The notes under the pieces are model-generated. The model had not been told where the DNA came from. It saw only the letters and a program-made list of their open reading frames with translations, and made no database searches. Below are positions 12,329 to 24,900 of a stretch of DNA of 64,000 bases, in pieces (within the stretch, counting starts at the first letter, position 1; every line of letters begins with the position of its first letter). The DNA is from Aphelocoma coerulescens (Eukaryota > Chordata > Aves > Passeriformes > Corvidae): positions 69,501 to 133,500 of the forward strand of contig NC_091018.1 of NCBI RefSeq assembly GCF_041296385.1, written 5' to 3'. The position numbers and the translations under genes were made by a program.

Positions 12329-13378
12329 ACACACTGACTGACCCAGCTGCATAGACAGGCACAGGAAACTGTTACACACAGATTATACTGCCAGGAGCCA
12401 GAGCACTTCAGGACATCCTTGAGAGAGTGCAGAGAGCAGGAAAAAAGTACACAGTTACGCCACTTATCCTGCTCTGTGGTTTGCAAGTGGAGCATGAACA
12501 CCATTTTGTTCTGATCTTGATAGCTCCAAGGAAAATAACTACTGAGCTGCCAGTGAAGATGCCGGTTTCCTGATATTCCTGGCCCAGAACCACAGCCCAG
12601 CAGGTTTCTGTGGCAATCTGAATTATTTGTGCAGTTCAGAAGCTGCACATCCCTAAACCAATCCCTTGGGAGCGTGAAGCTTTCCCCCAGGCATTTTGTA
12701 CTTCAGTGTGTACTTTCAGCACACTGGGACAGTTTAAATCAGAATGAGGTCACTTGGTGACAGCACAGCATTAGATCAGAGATATCAAGAGACTCACCGG
12801 ACAGCATTCACTATGGACTGTCCATTCCCACTGTTCCAGCTGCAGCATCCTCATTTCTTACAGGTCTGTTTCAAGGACTCCTCTCAGAAAATGGATCGCT
12901 GGTCCCAGTAGCAAATCCCCGAGGGCATTTTTACTCCCTGAAAACCGCAGGAATGACCAAGGATAGGTTCTATCATAGGAAATGCAGCGGATTGAGATGA
13001 TTAGACAGCTTTCCCTGTGAGGACTTCAGTTTCTACCTGCCATCACTGAGCAGCTCTGCCTTGGTCCCACCTGCCTGCTCTGAAATGCCTCCGTGGGGTT
13101 TAACTCCAGCTCTTTGGATCTGCCCATCTCCACGGCTCTGACAGGCAGCACCGACAGCACAGCAGGGGAACACCTGAACAGGTACAGCCAGGGGCACACC
13201 AAGGCCATCAGGTCCTGCAGCACAGCTTCTTGTGCTTCAGGGCTTCTGGTTTTTGGTACAGATTCACTGGAATTTAACCTCGTAAAAATCATCTGGCAAG
13301 TGATACACAGGACTCCTTTAATATATGAAACATAGAACTCCTTTAACATAAGCACTTTAGTAAGATTAATAAAAGTTG
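12329..13378. other. Unique spacer
   Basis: No supported gene or repeat. Only short ORFs without recognisable motifs are present on either strand. Confidence 0.4.
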
Positions 13379-14095
13379 GGTGTTGGCTGCTATGCTTGAC
13401 CGCAACTGCTTTTGCAAGACAAGAAGCCTAGCCCTGGAAGGGGCTATGATGATAATGGAATAGGAGATGCTATGACTAATGCTAACTGCTCTTGAAAAAA
13501 AACAAAACACCCGAGTGGACTAGGATGATAAGGGAATGGAATGTGAGCTAATGGATTTGGCTAACCACTTGTCTGTAAAACAAGGGCCTAACCCTAACAG
13601 GCTAAGCGATAAGGAGGAAGATGTGTGCTAACTGCCATTTTAATGACAAATAGAAGAACTGTCACAAAAGGGTAGAAAAATGTAATAAGAGAATAGGAAT
13701 ATAATCAAAACACAGTTATAAATGAAGTGTAACTAATATAGCAACAAAGTGTGTAATAGTGGAATTAAGTGTGTATTAGCAAAATAGATGTGGTAAATGT
13801 ATTAAGAATAGCGTGAATAGATGTGGTAAATGTATTAAAAATAATGTGCTGTGTTTGTAACCCTAAGCTAAGGAAACCACAAGTCATGTAAGCCCCTTAG
13901 GGATGTAACTTTAGATAAATGACCAAAACAAGGGCGGATGATGAACTTGCAAGCATACAAAAAACCTCTGCAAGATGACCATGGTGGACACACACATGGA
14001 AGCGTTAACCTCTGCGTGCGTCCGGCCTGGCCAATAAAGGTGTGCTTTACTTTACAGTACCTTGCTGTGGAGTAGATTCCTTTGAATCACAAGAC
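13379..14095 (+). mobile_element. Probable solo LTR of an avian endogenous retrovirus
   Basis: A segment of about 715 bp starts at TGTTGGCTGC and ends near GAATCACA. About 60 bp before the end it contains GGCCAATAAAGGTGTGC, a poly(A)-signal arrangement typical of avian ERV LTRs. There is no gag, pol or env sequence on either side, so it would be a solo LTR. The exact ends and target-site duplication could not be fixed by eye. The sequence is old enough that every frame is broken. Confidence 0.5.
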
Positions 14096-14765
14096 AACAT
14101 TAACTCAGAAATTCCAGTGCATCGCTGCACCACTGGGATTCCAGCTACTGTACAAGCTGTGAGAAGCAGTGAACAAACCAGGATCTTACAGGTAAATCAG
14201 GTGCCAATCTGTTCAGCCAACAGCAGCTGCAAGAAAGGTACTGAGCCAGCACCTCAACAAAACTACACTAAAAGAAATGCCAACACCTTGAGAATCACTT
14301 CAGTTTTGAATTCCTAAAGCAAAACCAAAAACAACTTTCAGATGCTTGGCAAAAGTCCATCCCATTTTAACCAATTTCTGGGACTTGTTCCCAGACTCTT
14401 GATGTTCATTTCCCAGCTCGCACGTGGCTGCCAGCATTAGAGCTGGTTCTAGACACAGACGCATGAGGCTGCTGCGACTTGTCATTTCAGCAGTTCCTGG
14501 GAACGTGAATACGACCCACATCTCCCACCTGCGCAGCACGGAGTACATGCAGCACTCACAGAGCTGCTCGGAACTGAAATTCTCCCTGCTCCTCCTGTCC
14601 GGGAAACCCTGCCTCTAGCTCCGGCCCGCCCCAGCTCTCACCTCCTGGGAAAGAGGAGCTGCATCCTTGCTGTGTACTCCCGTCTCTGCACAGCTACTGC
14701 CCTTATGGGGAGCAGGGGCATGGCAAAGGCAGCTCTAGTAACTATTATTTTCTGACCATTTTGAG
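14096..14765. other. Unique spacer leading into a CpG-rich block
   Basis: Composition rises in G+C towards the right. No gene or repeat is supported. Confidence 0.35.
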
Positions 14766-14767
14766 TC

Positions 14768-15460
14768 TTGATGGATTTCCCCGGGCCGGGGGTGGGGTGT
14801 GACCACGAGCCCGGTCTAGCACCGCGCAGCGTCGCGCGGTCCTCGTCAGGCGCGGCGCGGCACGACCGGAACAGAGACGTCCCCGTCGCTGCCTGCCACC
14901 GCACGCGCAGCTCCCGCCCGGCGCTGCTGACCCTGCCGCTTGTGTCCCTACACCGGGAAACGCCACGGAAAATCGCGCTGAAAGCGCCGGGTCAGCGTCG
15001 AAATAGGCGTCGGCTTCAGGCCACCGAAAAAACGCCTTTCTGAGAAGTGGAGTCCTTCTGAGCACCCTATTTGGTCCTTACCCGAAGGTGCATGTGCATG
15101 ATGCCACCATCTTTAGAAGGACAAAATCAGCGCGCTGAGCCGCCGTCTTTTGTGTGGTACGGCAAAAGGGTCCCGCTCCTCAGAAAAGCGTTTATTCTGT
15201 TGCCTGACCCCGACTCCGACTCTGCTCTCGGACCATCCGCGTCCCCACACGGCAAAGCGCCGCGCAGGATCGTGCTGCAAGCGCGGAGTCGGGGTTAGGG
15301 TCGGGCTCAGGCAGGGGGGGACGACGCCTTTGTGAGGAGACAGGTCCTGCCAATGGGCCATTTTGTCCTTCCCCAAAGCGCATGCGTGACCAACCCCCAT
15401 CTTGGGAAGGATGGCGTCACCCGTGCCAAAGCCGTCGGTTTGAGTGTGGCATAGCCTCAC
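14768..15460. repeat. CpG-rich block of nested direct and inverted repeats
   Basis: Two diverged direct copies lie about 292-298 bp apart: 14943-15130 and 15241-15420. Both contain GTCCC..ACACnGG, then AACGCCTTT or GACGCCTTT, then TTTGTCCTT or TTGGTCCTTA, and a CCATCTT box. Within this, 15176-15223 is an imperfect inverted copy of 15285-15340; CTCCTCAGAAAAGCG pairs with CGCCTTTGTGAGGAG. The block is the most CpG-dense part of the window. Its GCGCATGCG resembles an NRF1 site and its CCATCTT and AAGATGG-like boxes resemble YY1 sites. It may be a GC-rich mobile or satellite element, or a CpG island. Confidence 0.65.
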
Positions 15461-16346
15461 CGAGTGGCTGCACTACGTCGTTCTTATCATCAGGTGGCAG
15501 CAGCGATTTAAATACCAGCCACAATCTCAGGCTGTGTTAAACTGAGAGAGAAAAAAACTCTAAATACACTAAGCTATTTCTATTGCCTCCATAAATACCA
15601 TCTTTTCTTCCATTTCCAAGCCCTTTATTGTTTAATTTATATATACAAAAGTTGTATTTCCATTTTTAAACCCTGTATGTCCATATTAAGAATTTCTTAT
15701 CCTCTAAGATCCTGCATATAATACAGTAGATATGGGGTTGTATTTTGAAATAAATTTTAATAAAAAAATAATTTTTTATATATATATAAAGATGAGAAAA
15801 GCTATAGTTATAATATTTGCTGCACAAACACACACTGAACTTCCAAGCATTTTTGGGCTGTAACCTTCCTTTTTTTGGGAGGATGCCACCTAATCCCTCT
15901 GAAACCCTACTGTCCTTCTCCTCCACTGCATTTTCACTCTCCGAGTGACATTGGGGTGCCCGAAATGACATCACTACTTCGCATACTCCAATTCCCTCCC
16001 TTTTTACTCGTCCCCAAAGAAGGCAAAAAAATAATCAAACTAGCGCAGACAGCAGCATGTGGCTCTAATAATGCTATTTACATGCGTGCATCCCCCCTCC
16101 AAAACAGGCATATTCTAGAAAAACAAAGGGAGGGCAGTCCCCCAAATGGTTGAAGTCCCTCCACAGCTCCTGTCTTGCAGGCTGGCGGTTATCCTACAGC
16201 AAGGGGGGAGTGTGCCCGAGGATGGTGCCTTGTCTATCAATCAGGGTCTTCTCTGCCTCGTTCCTCCCCTGTCCCCGCGTGGCGTCCGGCACTCCAAGGG
16301 CAGCCAGAGTCCTAGTTGCTGCTAGCTTTGGTCTGGGAGAAATCCT
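15461..16346. other. AT-rich spacer
   Basis: Contains a strongly AT-rich stretch (about 15640-15800) with ATATATAT runs, then ordinary sequence. No gene is recognised. Confidence 0.4.
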
Positions 16347-17392
16347 TCCTAACCCTAACCCGCAACCCTAACCCTACCCTAATGCCTAACCCTAACGCAA
16401 GCAAACCCTAACCTGAAAACTCCTGAAAAACTGTAAAAATGCCCTAAAAATCCCTAAAAGCCCCCCAAAAACCTGAAAAGGCCCTAAAAAACCCCAGAAT
16501 ATTGCTTAAAAACCCTAAAAACACCTTAAAAATACCCTAACCCTAAAAAGGCCTAAAAATACCCTAAAAGAGGCCTAAAGACACCCTAAAGAACCCTAAA
16601 AATACCCCCAACTCCTTAAAAAGCCATGAAAATATCTTTAAAAGCCTTAAAGATTCCCTGAAATACCCTAAAAATTCCGTTAAAAACCCTAGTCCCAAAA
16701 AATCCCTAAAAATACCCTTAAAATCCTGAGAAAACCTTAAAAGTACCCTAAGAAATCCTAAATATTGATTTTAAAGCCCTAAAAATACCATAAAAATCCC
16801 AAAGAAGGCCTGAAGACACCCTAAAAATTCCCTAAAAAACTCTAAAAATACTCTAGTCCTGAAAAAGCCCTAAAGAAAACCAAAAAATCTCCTAAATATA
16901 CCTTAAATAGTCCTAGAAAAGCCTTAAAGATACTCAAAAGAGCCCCCCAAAAATTCTAAATAGTCCTGAAGAAGCCCTAAAAAGGCCCTAGAAAAATTCT
17001 GAATAGTAGTAAAAAAAGCCCTAAAAGTATGCTAAAGAAGCAAAAAACGCCCTGAAAAAGTCCTAAAAATACCCTAAAAAATTCAAGAAAAAGTCCTAAA
17101 AATACCCTAAAAAATTCAAGAAAGGCCTAAAAAACCCTGAAATATCCTTAAAAAGTCCTGAAAAAAAAGTAAAAAAACCCTAAAAACCCCTAAAAAACCT
17201 GCTCCGCTCCAATCTCTACCTGTTGCTCTCTAGTCCACAGATCTCATCCCTATCTTTTTGCAGTGGGTCTTGTTTCCCTCTGAGGGTTCTGGCATGGTCC
17301 AGGTGTTAGGTGTTAGGGTTGCTGTGTTGTGCTGCTCCTGCCGGGAAAAGAGTGTTGTTAGGGGTGCTGTTTAAGGTTAGGGTTAGGGGTGG
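16347..17392. repeat. Interstitial telomere-like repeat block
   Basis: 16347-16412 holds several exact or near-exact CCCTAA units. 16412-17200 is then a long degenerate array of CCCTAAAAATA-like units of about 10-13 bp. After about 100 bp of unrelated sequence, 17302-17321 and 17357-17392 hold TTAGGG units in the opposite orientation. The block therefore has CCCTAA on its left and TTAGGG on its right. That is not the TTAGGG-to-CCCTAA order expected of a simple end-to-end chromosome fusion. It is most simply a decayed subtelomeric or interstitial telomeric repeat. Confidence 0.8.
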
Positions 17393-17640
17393 AGGGAGGG
17401 CTGGTGCACCTGTACCCTAACTTGTATCCCAACTTGTATCTTATACCCCTTATCTCCACTGTGTTCTCTGTCTCGCGAAGTAGCACGAAGCGGGACCGGC
17501 GCAAAGTGGCCCGATGCACGGCGGCATGAGTTGGGGTCGGTGCAAAGTGGTGCGAGTCGGAGATGGGGCGGAGGGAGGTGTGCGGTCCCCAGTGGGCTCC
17601 CCCAGGATATTATGATACCTGCTTGGGATATTTTGACAGA
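17393..17640. other. CpG-rich stretch beside the telomere-like block
   Basis: Contains TCTCGCGA at 17471-17478 and two related segments around GGCGCAAAGTGGCCCGA and TCGGTGCAAAGTGGTGCGA about 35 bp apart. CpG is dense relative to the flanks. No ORF with recognisable features is present. Confidence 0.4.
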
Positions 17641-20296
17641 ACCAAACATATGTCATTCTAGAATCAGCCTGGAGTAAAAATCTGGAAGTGCAGTTGTGTT
17701 CTTTAAGGTGTATTTCTTGAACGCCTACAGCTTCATATGAATTTTACCCAGGTTTCTAAAGTACTCACTTCAGGATTCAGTGACTCATGGTCAAAAAAAT
17801 TTTCTTCTAGCTGTGAAATTAAAAAAAAAAAAAATTTAAAACGATGATTTTGAACTTAAACCAATTTGTAATCTAGAAGTTTGTATGGACTAGCTGTCAG
17901 GTCTCAGAAAATACTCCCTAGTATTTGCATCTTTCGAGGTTGTTGAAAGAGAAGATGAGCACCCTGCTGTCTTTTCCTGCCCTTGTGTAGTGAAGTAGTC
18001 TAATATTTTACAATAAAATTTACTGGCTTGTGGTTTATGATCCATAAATGGTATTTGTTACGATTTTATGATGCTATTTACAGGTCCGTGTCCTGAGTGT
18101 AGTTCCAGCCCTCCCTCCCTTGGCCAGCTGCCCTGTGGAACCAGGTCCCTGTGCTGTGTAGCTGTGCAAAGCATCTGAAGTATCTGTTTTTGAACAAAAA
18201 GAGTGATAATTGTGTGTTGAAACTTAGTACTGGTTCCCTGTGCTGTTCAGTATTTCACACTGTTAATTTGAACAACAGTGTTCTGATCATTTCTGATTCA
18301 AAGGATATGTATTTTGGGCCTTAATTCTTTTTTAATGGTGCGTTATCTCAGGGGAGCTGTGGAGGGCTGGGTAAGTCTGTTGACTAGAGTGTGGATAATA
18401 TTTGCACAGCCTCTGTGTTTTCAGTGCTTGGTCAGTGACAACTGAAGTAAATAACAAAAGCTGAGGAAATGCAAAAATACTGCTGTCATTGTGCACTTTT
18501 TAGTTTAGGGACCAAATTGAAATGTGCAGTGACATGAAGAAAGCTCAGCCCAACTGGAGCTAAACATCCTTTAATTAACCTTTGCAGGATGGAGGTGTTC
18601 TGAAAAGGGAGCCTCTTAGTTAAAAAATTATTCAAGAAGGTCTTGGAGCATGGCAGCCAGAAATGCCTGAAGGGTTCATAGAAACTGTAAACACCTGTTA
18701 AAGGCACAAGTATATGAATCTTTTTGGTTTAGACTAAAAATGGCTGGTTAACAAACATCTTGAAGAGTCAGCCACCCACATTCTTCCTCCAGAGAATCAC
18801 AGATTCCTAGCTCCCAGGCTCTGAGATGTAATTACAGTATGAGGAGGTTTGGGAGAGCTGAAAAGTCACCATAGCAACCTCCTGGCAAAAATCTTCGCTC
18901 ATCCAATGTAAAGCAAAATTTCTTTTTATCTGAATGGCCCTAGTGAGCCTGAATGTGTTCTGTCTCTGCTTCTCTTCATTTCATTGTACTCCTCAATCAC
19001 AGTCTTTTCCTGCTCTGAGTCCTAAGGGTCATCTTCTAAATCTTCCCGTGAAAGTTTTGACTAGAAATGGATGCAGGATGCTGGCTATTCGATCAGGCTC
19101 TGCTTCTGAGTTAAAGAAGAGATGCCCTCTCGTGGCGTTCCAGACCCTTTGCAATCATCTCCAGTGAAGCTGATAAACAGCTTGTGCTGAATAATTACAA
19201 GCGCTGAAGTAAACTGAAAAACATGGAAACAGATAAAAGAAGACGAAGGAAATGGAAATCATTGAAAATTCCTGTGCAGTCCCTGTTCAGAAGAAAGGCT
19301 CTCCATGCAAGAGTTGATGTGAATGATAGAAGCTATGCAGCTTCTGCTGAGACGCAGTGCGTGCCAAGCAATTTCCATGGATGTGAGCTGCCTGTAATAG
19401 AAGGAGACCGAGACCTGCTGGTTGAGGCTGGTGGATGGCAGGAGGGTGCTTGGCTGTGGCTACTTGGCTGTGAGAGGGTCTGTGCTGGTGCACAGGGAGA
19501 AGGCACAGGGAGAGGAGCTCCTGAGATATAAAGCAGTTTGGCTAAGGGGTGCTCTCAGTTTTTTGAGGAGAAACTTGACGTCTGGGATGTTTAATGGGGG
19601 TAACCAAGAGGAGGTGTGAGGAATAAGGTGACGATGGATGAGTAGGTTATGTAGGAAAGCAGAAGTGAGGGACACTTCTGTTCTAGTCTGGAGACTGGAG
19701 TGCCTGGAGGAGCAGGGTGCAGTGTTCAGCAGCCTTGGGAGGTCCAGGCTTTCTCCGGTTCCTCTTACATCCCTCTCAGATCCAGTATGGGAAATGAACT
19801 ACTGGGAGCTGCTGCCAAAACATTTAAGATCACACTCCTGCAGGAGACAGCAGGAGATGCAGGAGACATCAGTCCTCCAGGGCCCATTTTGTCCCTCTGG
19901 AGCTAACTCACAAAATTCAGGAGTTGATGTATGGCTGGCCAAAGCGACAGGCACACAGGGCTGTCCTTTTTTCAGGGGCCACTCTCTCCAAGACCTCACT
20001 CATGAAGTCTTTCTCAGCATCAAGCAATAGTTAGTATTTTTTGAACTTGGCAATGACTAATTAATATCTTGCAGGAGGGAAGAAAGATACCGGTGTTGGT
20101 CTTTACACTATAGTGTTACATACTACAAACAGAGGCTAGACACCATTGTGGGGAATTTACAACTAGTGTCCTTTAGCGCAGTCACTTTTAAAACATAAAT
20201 GAGGGGAACTCTTCAGTTGTTTCTTTCTAATTTGTGTTTTACAGTGCTCCCTATTCTGGACTTTGCTCTGGACAAAACCTGCGTGACCCTGTGACG
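17641..20296. other. Unique spacer
   Basis: No gene is supported. The longest ORF, 130 codons at 19638-20030 (+), has no recognisable domain, signal peptide or splice context and is probably chance. Confidence 0.4.
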
Positions 20297-20794
20297 TACC
20301 AAAGGCTGAGAGTGTAATGATTTGTTTCTGAAATATTATTGCAAAAGTCAACAAATCATTTCTGGAGTAATAAAAGGGAAGGTTGGGAGCAGAGATTTGT
20401 TATCACAGCAGATTTTCCAGGACCTAAGAAATGTGGTTTCAGAACAGAAATAACCTGCTCTTCATTTCCTGACCGACTGAAAACATCACAACGTCCCATC
20501 TGATTTTCTCTTTGTATCTCCTTCACCAGTCTTTTGGCATCTGACAGAAGAAACAGTGTGGAGCAAAAATCTGCCTGAATTTCTGTGCGACACAGGGAGG
20601 TGAGTTTTTGAGCAGAGCCTTTAAATAACGATGGTGTTTTTAGAAGAAAGTATGTAAATATATAGGAAGTCCTATTTAGGTACCACAGACTGGGAGCATA
20701 ATGTTTTATTCCTTAAATGTTACTGCAAAAGTCAACAAAAAATTGTTGGAGTAATAACAGAGAAAGCTGGGAAAAGAGATTTGTTGTCACAGCA
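20297..20794 (+). repeat. Local direct duplication, two ~115 bp copies
   Basis: 20297-20411 and 20679-20794 are similar throughout. Both contain TACCA(A/C)AG(G)CTG, GTAAT or ATAATG..TT, GCAAAAGTCAACAAA, GGAGTAATAA, and GAGATTTGTT(A/G)TCACAGCAG. They lie about 382 bp apart in direct orientation. The function is unknown. Confidence 0.7.
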
Positions 20795-21964
20795 GTAAAT
20801 GGAAAACTGGATGGCATTTCCTAACTTTGTAAGTTTTGTAAAGTGCAATTTTTAAAGGAAATTGAGATAGTTGTTATTAGCTCAGAGGTTTTTATAATTT
20901 TCTAATGTTCATTTTACATGTCTGAACACAAAGGGACAACTTCCATTTTGCCAGTGGGCAGGGTGCTGTAACCCTTTGTGGGGAGCCCCAGGCAAGGGCT
21001 GTGTCTGATGTGAAGACAGGCGACTCCACTGAACGGAGTTTGACCGTCTTAGACCAACTGCGGATCTAGTTCATCCCCCACAGTCATTTTATGTAGCTCA
21101 CTGATAGGTGAAGATTTAGTCCAGTGTGGTGCTAAACCAAGATTAAGTCCTTCCTTTGCTTCCTGGTGAAGTGAGTAGAGGAAGCAGAGCAGCACAGGGG
21201 AGCTGCAGGGCACAGGGAGCGAGTCTGGGGCTCTTGGACATCGAGGCTGCCTGTCCATTTCATTGCTCTGGTTTAACTGTAGTCATTTTGGAAGCAACTT
21301 TAGTCAAACTGAAGCACAAAACAATAAAATCCTTCCAGTTTAGACCAGAGTATTCAGATTGTAAGTGTTCAGTGTATGCTTATACCCTGGAATTAGCCCT
21401 TTCTCAATTATAAGCATGTTCCCAGGGCTCAATTACACTCATGAAAATTTGCTCATAGACAAAGCCCAGGGGTGAGAACAAATACTTTTATTGGCCATGC
21501 TGTCCATGAGCAGCTTTGTGTCCCGTGTCTCCCTATGCCCTTTGCCCTGTCTGCTGCTGTGTGGTTTGCCATCCCACCAGAGTCTGTAGGATATAACAGT
21601 GGGTCAGCACACCCAGCTCAGAGGCACTTGGCAGGGCTTTCTTGTCTCCTTTTCCCTATGTTTTTAGGAACTTCACCGCTTTGTCAAAGCAGATTGGAAG
21701 TTGTTAACAGGTTTGCAGAGTTGTGACTGATGAACAAAACATGTACAGTGTCGTTGTATAAACTTCATCTCTTTTAGAAACCAGCAGAATCCAGAGGGTT
21801 TGTGTATCTGTGACCTTTACAGAGATGACTGATCTAGTGACTCAGACCAGTCACAGGGAGCAAGGACTTCTGGGCTCCTGTGCTGTCAATGCCATTCCAG
21901 CAGATTACAGGAGCAGTTTGAATTTCTTAGCCAAGTGAGTGGGAAGGGGGTGCTCACCAACATC
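20795..21964. other. Region upstream of ADGRG4
   Basis: No gene is recognised. The ADGRG4 promoter and any 5' non-coding exon should lie here or further upstream, but I could not identify them by eye. Confidence 0.4.
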
Positions 21965-21974
21965 TCTTTTTCAG

Positions 21975-24900
21975 AACATGCTTAGAAGATGAAGAGGTTC
22001 CTCTGTGGCCCTGAACAGCACTCTGCTGACAAGGTTCTTTGCATCTTGATGGCTGTTGCTCATCTTTTTCTCCTGACAGGTACAGTAATCCTGCTCTGGA
22101 TTAATCACATGGATGCCAGCAGGCTCTGGGCATCCCCCAGCCCAGAGAGTGGCTGATGGTGTCCTGGTGTGTGCACACATAGTTTATCCCTACAGGAGCC
22201 CACTTTCCTCGTGTTATGCCCCAGAGCAGCAGTTGTTCTTGTTCTGGACCATTCCCTTCAGCCGGTACTGGCGTCCCTGAAGCACGCTGGCCAGAGACCT
22301 ACAAGTCTGGATGTGATGCATACCCTCTTGTGGGATGCTGATTCAGTCTGGGCTGCAGATGAGCCAGTACAAATGAGAAAACACATCAAGGAGTGAAATG
22401 TCAGGTTTTGGTTTTGTCCACGTTTGGAGGTGAAAAGGGTCATGGTTTTGTCATTATTCATTTCTTTCCCTCCTGGGTGTCTTCCTGCATTTCTGTATGG
22501 TTTTTTTCTAGTTTAACTTTGGTCACTGTAAAACAAGAGCTGCGCAATTGCTCCACGGTGTCCTGGGACAAGCACCAAGCTACTGACCAAGTTCTGCAGT
22601 AATAATTCAGGCCCCGAGTCGAGCACAGTAAACTGTGCATCATGAACGCACTCAGCATCCTTTCACTCCACCATAAGTCCCAGCAAAACAATAACTTGTT
22701 CTATGCCGGGTTTTGTATTTCTTTCTTTGACTTCTCCTCAAGAACAATGCAGGGCACAGAGATAATTCATGCTTCTAAAATGCACCCTGTAGGACTGGGG
22801 TCACTTCCAGCACACAGGGCTGTTGAGGAAAACTCAAGCTCTTTCCAAAGAAAGCCTTCGTAATAAAAAGACTGAATTAACGTCTAGCTCCTGCCAAATC
22901 TATCAACTTTCTCTCAGCTTTGGATGAGAAAATCGGACACCCCCAAACTGATACTGGACCATGTGGACCCTAGAGCTGAACTATGTGTTGACTCCTATTT
23001 AACATGTCTTAAGGACTTTCTTTTCTTTGGCAGAGTTAAACTTGTCTTTTTACTGGTAGTGCGGGTGGTCTCAAATTTCAAAGGCAGAAGAAATGAGAAA
23101 TAGAATAAACTTTAAATTTTTTTAATCATAATGCAGGGAGGTACTCAAGTGAGGACATAGGGCAGCTTCTCCTTTGGCAACAACACTTTATCTCCCTTTC
23201 TTATGATCTGTCCCAATGCTGTTTGCTTACAGAAACGCGCTATCTGCATGGAGAACGCCTGGATTTACTGGGAAGGAATGACAAATATGTGTCCCTGGTC
23301 AACTTCAGTATCCCTCAGCTCTGTCAGTTCACAGTGTGCATTGACCTCAACCGGAGTGCCAACATCAGCTCGTGGGCAGTGTTTTCCTATGACATTGACA
23401 CCACCTCCACAGATGTAAATGACCTAGAACTTGGGCTCTCTGGAGAAAACAAGCACTTGAGACTTTACCTTTTTGGCACCAGACGAGATATTGAGATAGA
23501 CCTGGCCCTTTTTGGGTGGTACACTGTGTGCTGCTTGTGGGACAGCAGGAGGCAGCTGCTGCAGGTCTACTGCAGTGGTGACCTCGTGCACAGCGAGGCC
23601 GTTGGTAGCACAGAGTGCCTGAAGCCCAACGGCAGCCTTGTGCTGGGCCATCTGCACAAGAGGAGGGGTGGCTTTATTGGAAGGGTCAGCAACAGCTTCA
23701 TTGGCAGCTTGTACTACTTCCAGCTGTGGGACCGTGTGCTGGGCCAGCAGGAGCTGCTGGACTGCGCCATGGGCAATGCTGTCAGCTGGAAGGAGGCATT
23801 CTGGAACTTCAGCACCATCCACCCCGTAGGGGACCATCACCTGCGCTGCGGTGAGTCTGAGTTACTTCATCTTCCCGACGCTTGCAAGTTCCTGGGGATC
23901 ACACACAGAGATGGGAATCCTCCACTGCTTGGGATTGTCTCATGGCCCCCGGGTCACTGCTGCTATGATTGATACTAGGGGTGGGCAGAGCTGTGGCCAT
24001 GCTTGTGACATTGCCTGTTCTCCCCACACAGGCTCCTCTTTACAGGGATACAGAGGTTGTGGATGAGGGAAAGCTGACAGGGGCAGGCTCCACCACTGAA
24101 ATCCTCTGGAGGTGGCATCTTTTGGATGAACCTCCTAGTGGCTTATCCTTCTGCTGGGGCACCAACCCACTGCTGAGCTGGCCTGGCATTGAGTGAGGTA
24201 GACTGGACTCAGATGTTTTCTTCTAAAATGTTTAAAAATATTTAATGCCATTGCTTAGATGATAGACTCATAGAATCATGGAATGATTTGGGTTGCAAGG
24301 AACCTTAAAGATCATCCAGTTCTACCCACTCCTGCCATGGGCAGGGGCACCTTCCACTAGACCAGCTTGCTCCAAGCTGTGTCCAACCTGGCCTTGATCA
24401 CTTCTGGGGATGGGGCATCCACAAGTTCTCTGGGCAACCTGGAATGATAGTAATCACTTTTCTGCAAGGCTTCTGTCTGTTGTGTGCCTCAGATGGATGT
24501 TCCTGCCTTGAGAAGCAGTCTTAACAGTGTTTTGGGTTATCTTATCATTCAGCCCTGATATCTCTATGTACTGCATGGTATTTAAATTACGCAGAGAACC
24601 GAGATTGACTAATTGACTGATTGACTGACTGATTTACGTAAAACTAATGACACATTTAGGTGCTCCACAATAACAGTGAATGTTTCTCTGCTAGTTGTCT
24701 GTAAGCTGATGGCTTCACAAGGAAAGCAGAGTCACAGCATGAAGTAATTGGTCATTTCTGGTGTCCCCTTTGAGAATCCAAGGAGCATGCCAAGAGATGG
24801 CATATCTCCATCACGTGCGGCACCCACTGACTTCACCTCAGTTCCCACTACACTTCCCCATCTCCTGCTCCAGGTTTTATCAAATCAGGGCCCAAGGCAA

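Noticed and set aside
16347..17392. A true chromosome end
   Set aside because: Both sides continue into ordinary sequence and the repeats are decayed, so it is interstitial in this window.
19638..20030. 130-codon plus-strand ORF
   Set aside because: No motif, domain or gene context; probably chance.
23424..23840. 138-codon minus-strand ORF
   Set aside because: It is the antisense shadow of the pentraxin exon.
24018..24110. Possible ADGRG4 exon after CCCACACAG near 24032
   Set aside because: Entry in the required phase 1 meets a stop within about 30 bases.
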